Assembly: GCF_004216755.1 (NCBI RefSeq)
Contig: NZ_SGWZ01000001.1
Span: forward strand, 1 to 64,000
Source: Kerstersia gyiorum
Lineage (GTDB): Bacteria; Pseudomonadota; Gammaproteobacteria; Burkholderiales; Burkholderiaceae_B
Reading direction: 5' to 3'
DNA length: 64,000 nucleotides
Shown: in pieces, positions 62,666-64,000 of the stretch
How the letters are laid out: every line of letters begins with the position of its first letter
How positions within the stretch are numbered: the stretch's first letter is position 1
Translations under genes and position numbers: made by a program
Notes under the pieces: model-generated
Databases searched by the model: none
Seen by the model: the letters and a program-made list of their open reading frames with translations, nothing else
Told to the model about the DNA's origin: nothing

Positions 62666-62751
62666 GGTTGATTCCTCGATACAGTGAATACAGGCGGCTG
62701 CCGGACAGCGCCGGCAGCGCTCACATCAGCCCGACGCTGCCGGGCGCGTCT

Positions 62752-63669
62752 TCAGGCAGCCGGACGCTGTCCATGTAGACAGACCCAGCCCTCACGTTCC
62801 TGCCAAACTGTCATTTCCAGCCACGGTGCGTAGGCGGCAGCGACTTCCTCTGCCTGGCGCGCCAGCACGCCCGACAGCACCAGGTGACCGCCCGGCTGCA
62901 CGCGTCCTGCCAGCATGGGTGCAAGCACCTTCAGGGGATTGGACAGAATGTTGGCCACCACGACATCGAACTGCCCGTCGGCCAGGCCATCCGGCAGGCT
63001 GGCCATGATGGCCACGCCATTGACCTTGGCATTGTCCTGAGTGGACTGGACAGCCTGCGCGTCGATATCCACGCCGTGAACGCTGCGGGCGCCCAGCATC
63101 GCGGCAGCGATCGCAAGGATGCCCGAACCGCAGCCGTAATCCAGCACATTGGCACCCGTCGGCATGGATTCGGCCAGCCAGGCCAGGCACAGATGCGTGG
63201 TCGGATGGCTGCCGGTGCCGAATGCCAGCCCAGGGTCCAGCTGGATCGCGATGCCCCCGGCCGGCTTGTCCAGCGCGGCGCCCGGTTCCACGTGCCAACT
63301 GGGCACGATACGTACTTTGTCGCCCACTGCAATGGGCCCGAATTGCGCCTGGGTCAGACGCACCCAGTCTGCATCGGGAACCTCCCTCAGCGTCCAGTCC
63401 TGCGCCAGTGCCGCATCCAACCCGCTGGACGCCAGCGCGGCCTCCAACAGTTGCTCGGGATCAGCGCCATCGGGCAGCAGGGCCACGACGACATTCCGGT
63501 TCCAGCCAACGGTTTCCGGTTCCGTGCCGGGTTCGCCGAACAGCGGTTGCTCGGCATCGGTATCGCTATCCGCATCTTCGACGGAAACGGACAGCGCACC
63601 AGCCTCGAGCAAGGCATCCGACCAAGGCTCAGCCAGGTCTCCCGGGCAGGACAACAATAACTCACGCAT
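62752..63669 (-). CDS. prmA: Ribosomal protein L11 methyltransferase
   Basis: 305 residues that trimethylate L11 using SAM. Marks are the N-terminal substrate domain, DPGLAFGTGSHPTTHLCLAWL, LDYGCGSGILAIAAAMLGA (SAM loop) and VVANILSNPLKVLAPML. The ATG at 63669 (MRELLLSCPGDLAEPW) is the family start. A perfect hairpin at 63689-63720 lies just upstream. It follows accC, as in many beta-proteobacteria. Confidence 0.95.
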   Translation of the reverse strand: MRELLLSCPGDLAEPWSDALLEAGALSVSVEDADSDTDAEQPLFGEPGTEPETVGWNRNVVVALLPDGADPEQLLEAALASSGLDAALAQDWTLREVPDADWVRLTQAQFGPIAVGDKVRIVPSWHVEPGAALDKPAGGIAIQLDPGLAFGTGSHPTTHLCLAWLAESMPTGANVLDYGCGSGILAIAAAMLGARSVHGVDIDAQAVQSTQDNAKVNGVAIMASLPDGLADGQFDVVVANILSNPLKVLAPMLAGRVQPGGHLVLSGVLARQAEEVAAAYAPWLEMTVWQEREGWVCLHGQRPAA

Positions 63670-63688
63670 GTTTCTGGTTCCTGAAATA

Positions 63689-63720
63689 GGCATCGCCAGC
63701 ATGTTACTGCTGGCGATGCC
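63689..63720 (-). promoter_or_regulatory. Perfect 13-bp hairpin between accC and prmA
   Basis: GGCATCGCCAGCA (63689-63701) pairs with TGCTGGCGATGCC (63708-63720), loop 6, ending 19 bases before the prmA start and just ahead of its ribosome site. A second stem, GCGGGTGGC with GCCACCCGC, is at 63763-63783. Neither has a T-tract; processing or attenuation of the acc-prmA transcript is possible. Confidence 0.55.
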
Positions 63721-63795
63721 TGTCGGGCCATTCCTGCCTGAGCAGGATGCACCCTGTGCCCTGGCGGGTGGCTGCGCCACCCGCTGCCCCGGGGG

Positions 63796-64000
63796 TCAGG
63801 GGCGCTGGGACAGTTTGTGTTCGAGATAGTGAATGCTGGTGCCGCCTTCGATGAAGCGTGCGTCCTGCAGCAGCTCGCGGTGCAACTGCACGTTGGTAGA
63901 GATGCCTTCCACCACCATTTCCGACAGAGCGATGCGCATGCGGGCCAGAGCCTGCTCACGCGTGTCGCCATAGGCAATCACCTTGGCAATCATCGAATCG
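63796..64000 (-). CDS. accC: Biotin carboxylase subunit of acetyl-CoA carboxylase (C-terminal part)
   Basis: Only the last 67 or so codons are in the window; the gene continues past 64000. The visible protein reads DSMIAKVIAYGDTREQALAR and EMVVEGISTNVQLHREL, followed by an end in IHYLEHKL, all typical of the AccC C-terminal domain. It starts fatty-acid synthesis with AccB. Its position before prmA supports the call. Confidence 0.93.
   Translation of the reverse strand, partial: DSMIAKVIAYGDTREQALARMRIALSEMVVEGISTNVQLHRELLQDARFIEGGTSIHYLEHKLSQRP

Noticed and set aside
1..64000. CRISPR arrays, rRNA genes, insertion sequences and further tRNAs
   Set aside because: No spaced direct-repeat array, no transposase, no rRNA sequence and only one T-arm motif (in tRNA-Ser) were found by reading both strands.

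Overview
The window comes from a high-GC beta-proteobacterium. Gene content and order (accC-prmA-PfkB kinase, gltX beside a lysine/alanine-rich histone H1-like gene, argC/erpA/anmK/M23 peptidase/tyrS, glyA-nrdR-ribD-ribE, def-fmt-rsmB-ntrYX-trkAH) resemble Bordetella, Achromobacter and other Alcaligenaceae of the Burkholderiales. This is judged from recognised protein families and synteny, not from a database search.

Layout. Positions 1-12.1 kb: trmL and comF, a bioC-like methyltransferase on the other strand, then a long minus-strand run def-fmt-rsmB-DUF4390-ntrY-ntrX-trkA-trkH with repeated stop/start overlaps, joining protein maturation, rRNA methylation, a two-component system and potassium uptake. 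12.2-18.4 kb: dprA (behind a perfect 36-bp palindrome), an acyl-CoA thioesterase, a P-type cation ATPase and a DMT-family permease. 18.4-24.4 kb: a catabolic cluster with a three-part TRAP transporter, an isocitrate-lyase-family enzyme, a short-chain dehydrogenase and a divergent GntR regulator. 24.7-29.6 kb: gtrA, gtrB and an ArnT-like glycosyltransferase, tightly coupled to their own response regulator and histidine kinase; this looks like a self-regulated surface glycan or lipid A modification operon.

29.7-36.9 kb is a compact mobile island of about 7.2 kb inserted at the 3' end of tRNA-Ser(GGA), bounded by a 21-bp direct repeat. It carries a tyrosine integrase, an AlpA-like regulator, a small zinc-ribbon protein, a primase-helicase, iteron-like repeats, and three genes of unknown role. 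It is visibly more AT-rich than its surroundings. Its gene set matches a phage satellite (PICI/P4-like) or a minimal integrative element, but no packaging or capsid gene is recognisable.

37-64 kb is mostly housekeeping: riboflavin synthesis, nrdR, glyA, tyrS, a cell-wall peptidase and anmK, erpA, argC, ribosomal proteins S9/L13, pmbA, darP, an esterase, a Pat-like acetyltransferase, gltX, an unusually long repeat-built histone-like protein, YggT, a glycine-zipper lipoprotein, a PfkB kinase, prmA and the 3' end of accC. The most unusual non-coding stretch is 49.16-49.67 kb between argC and rpsI: an array of eleven perfect 8-bp repeats beside a fold-back element of about 235 bp.
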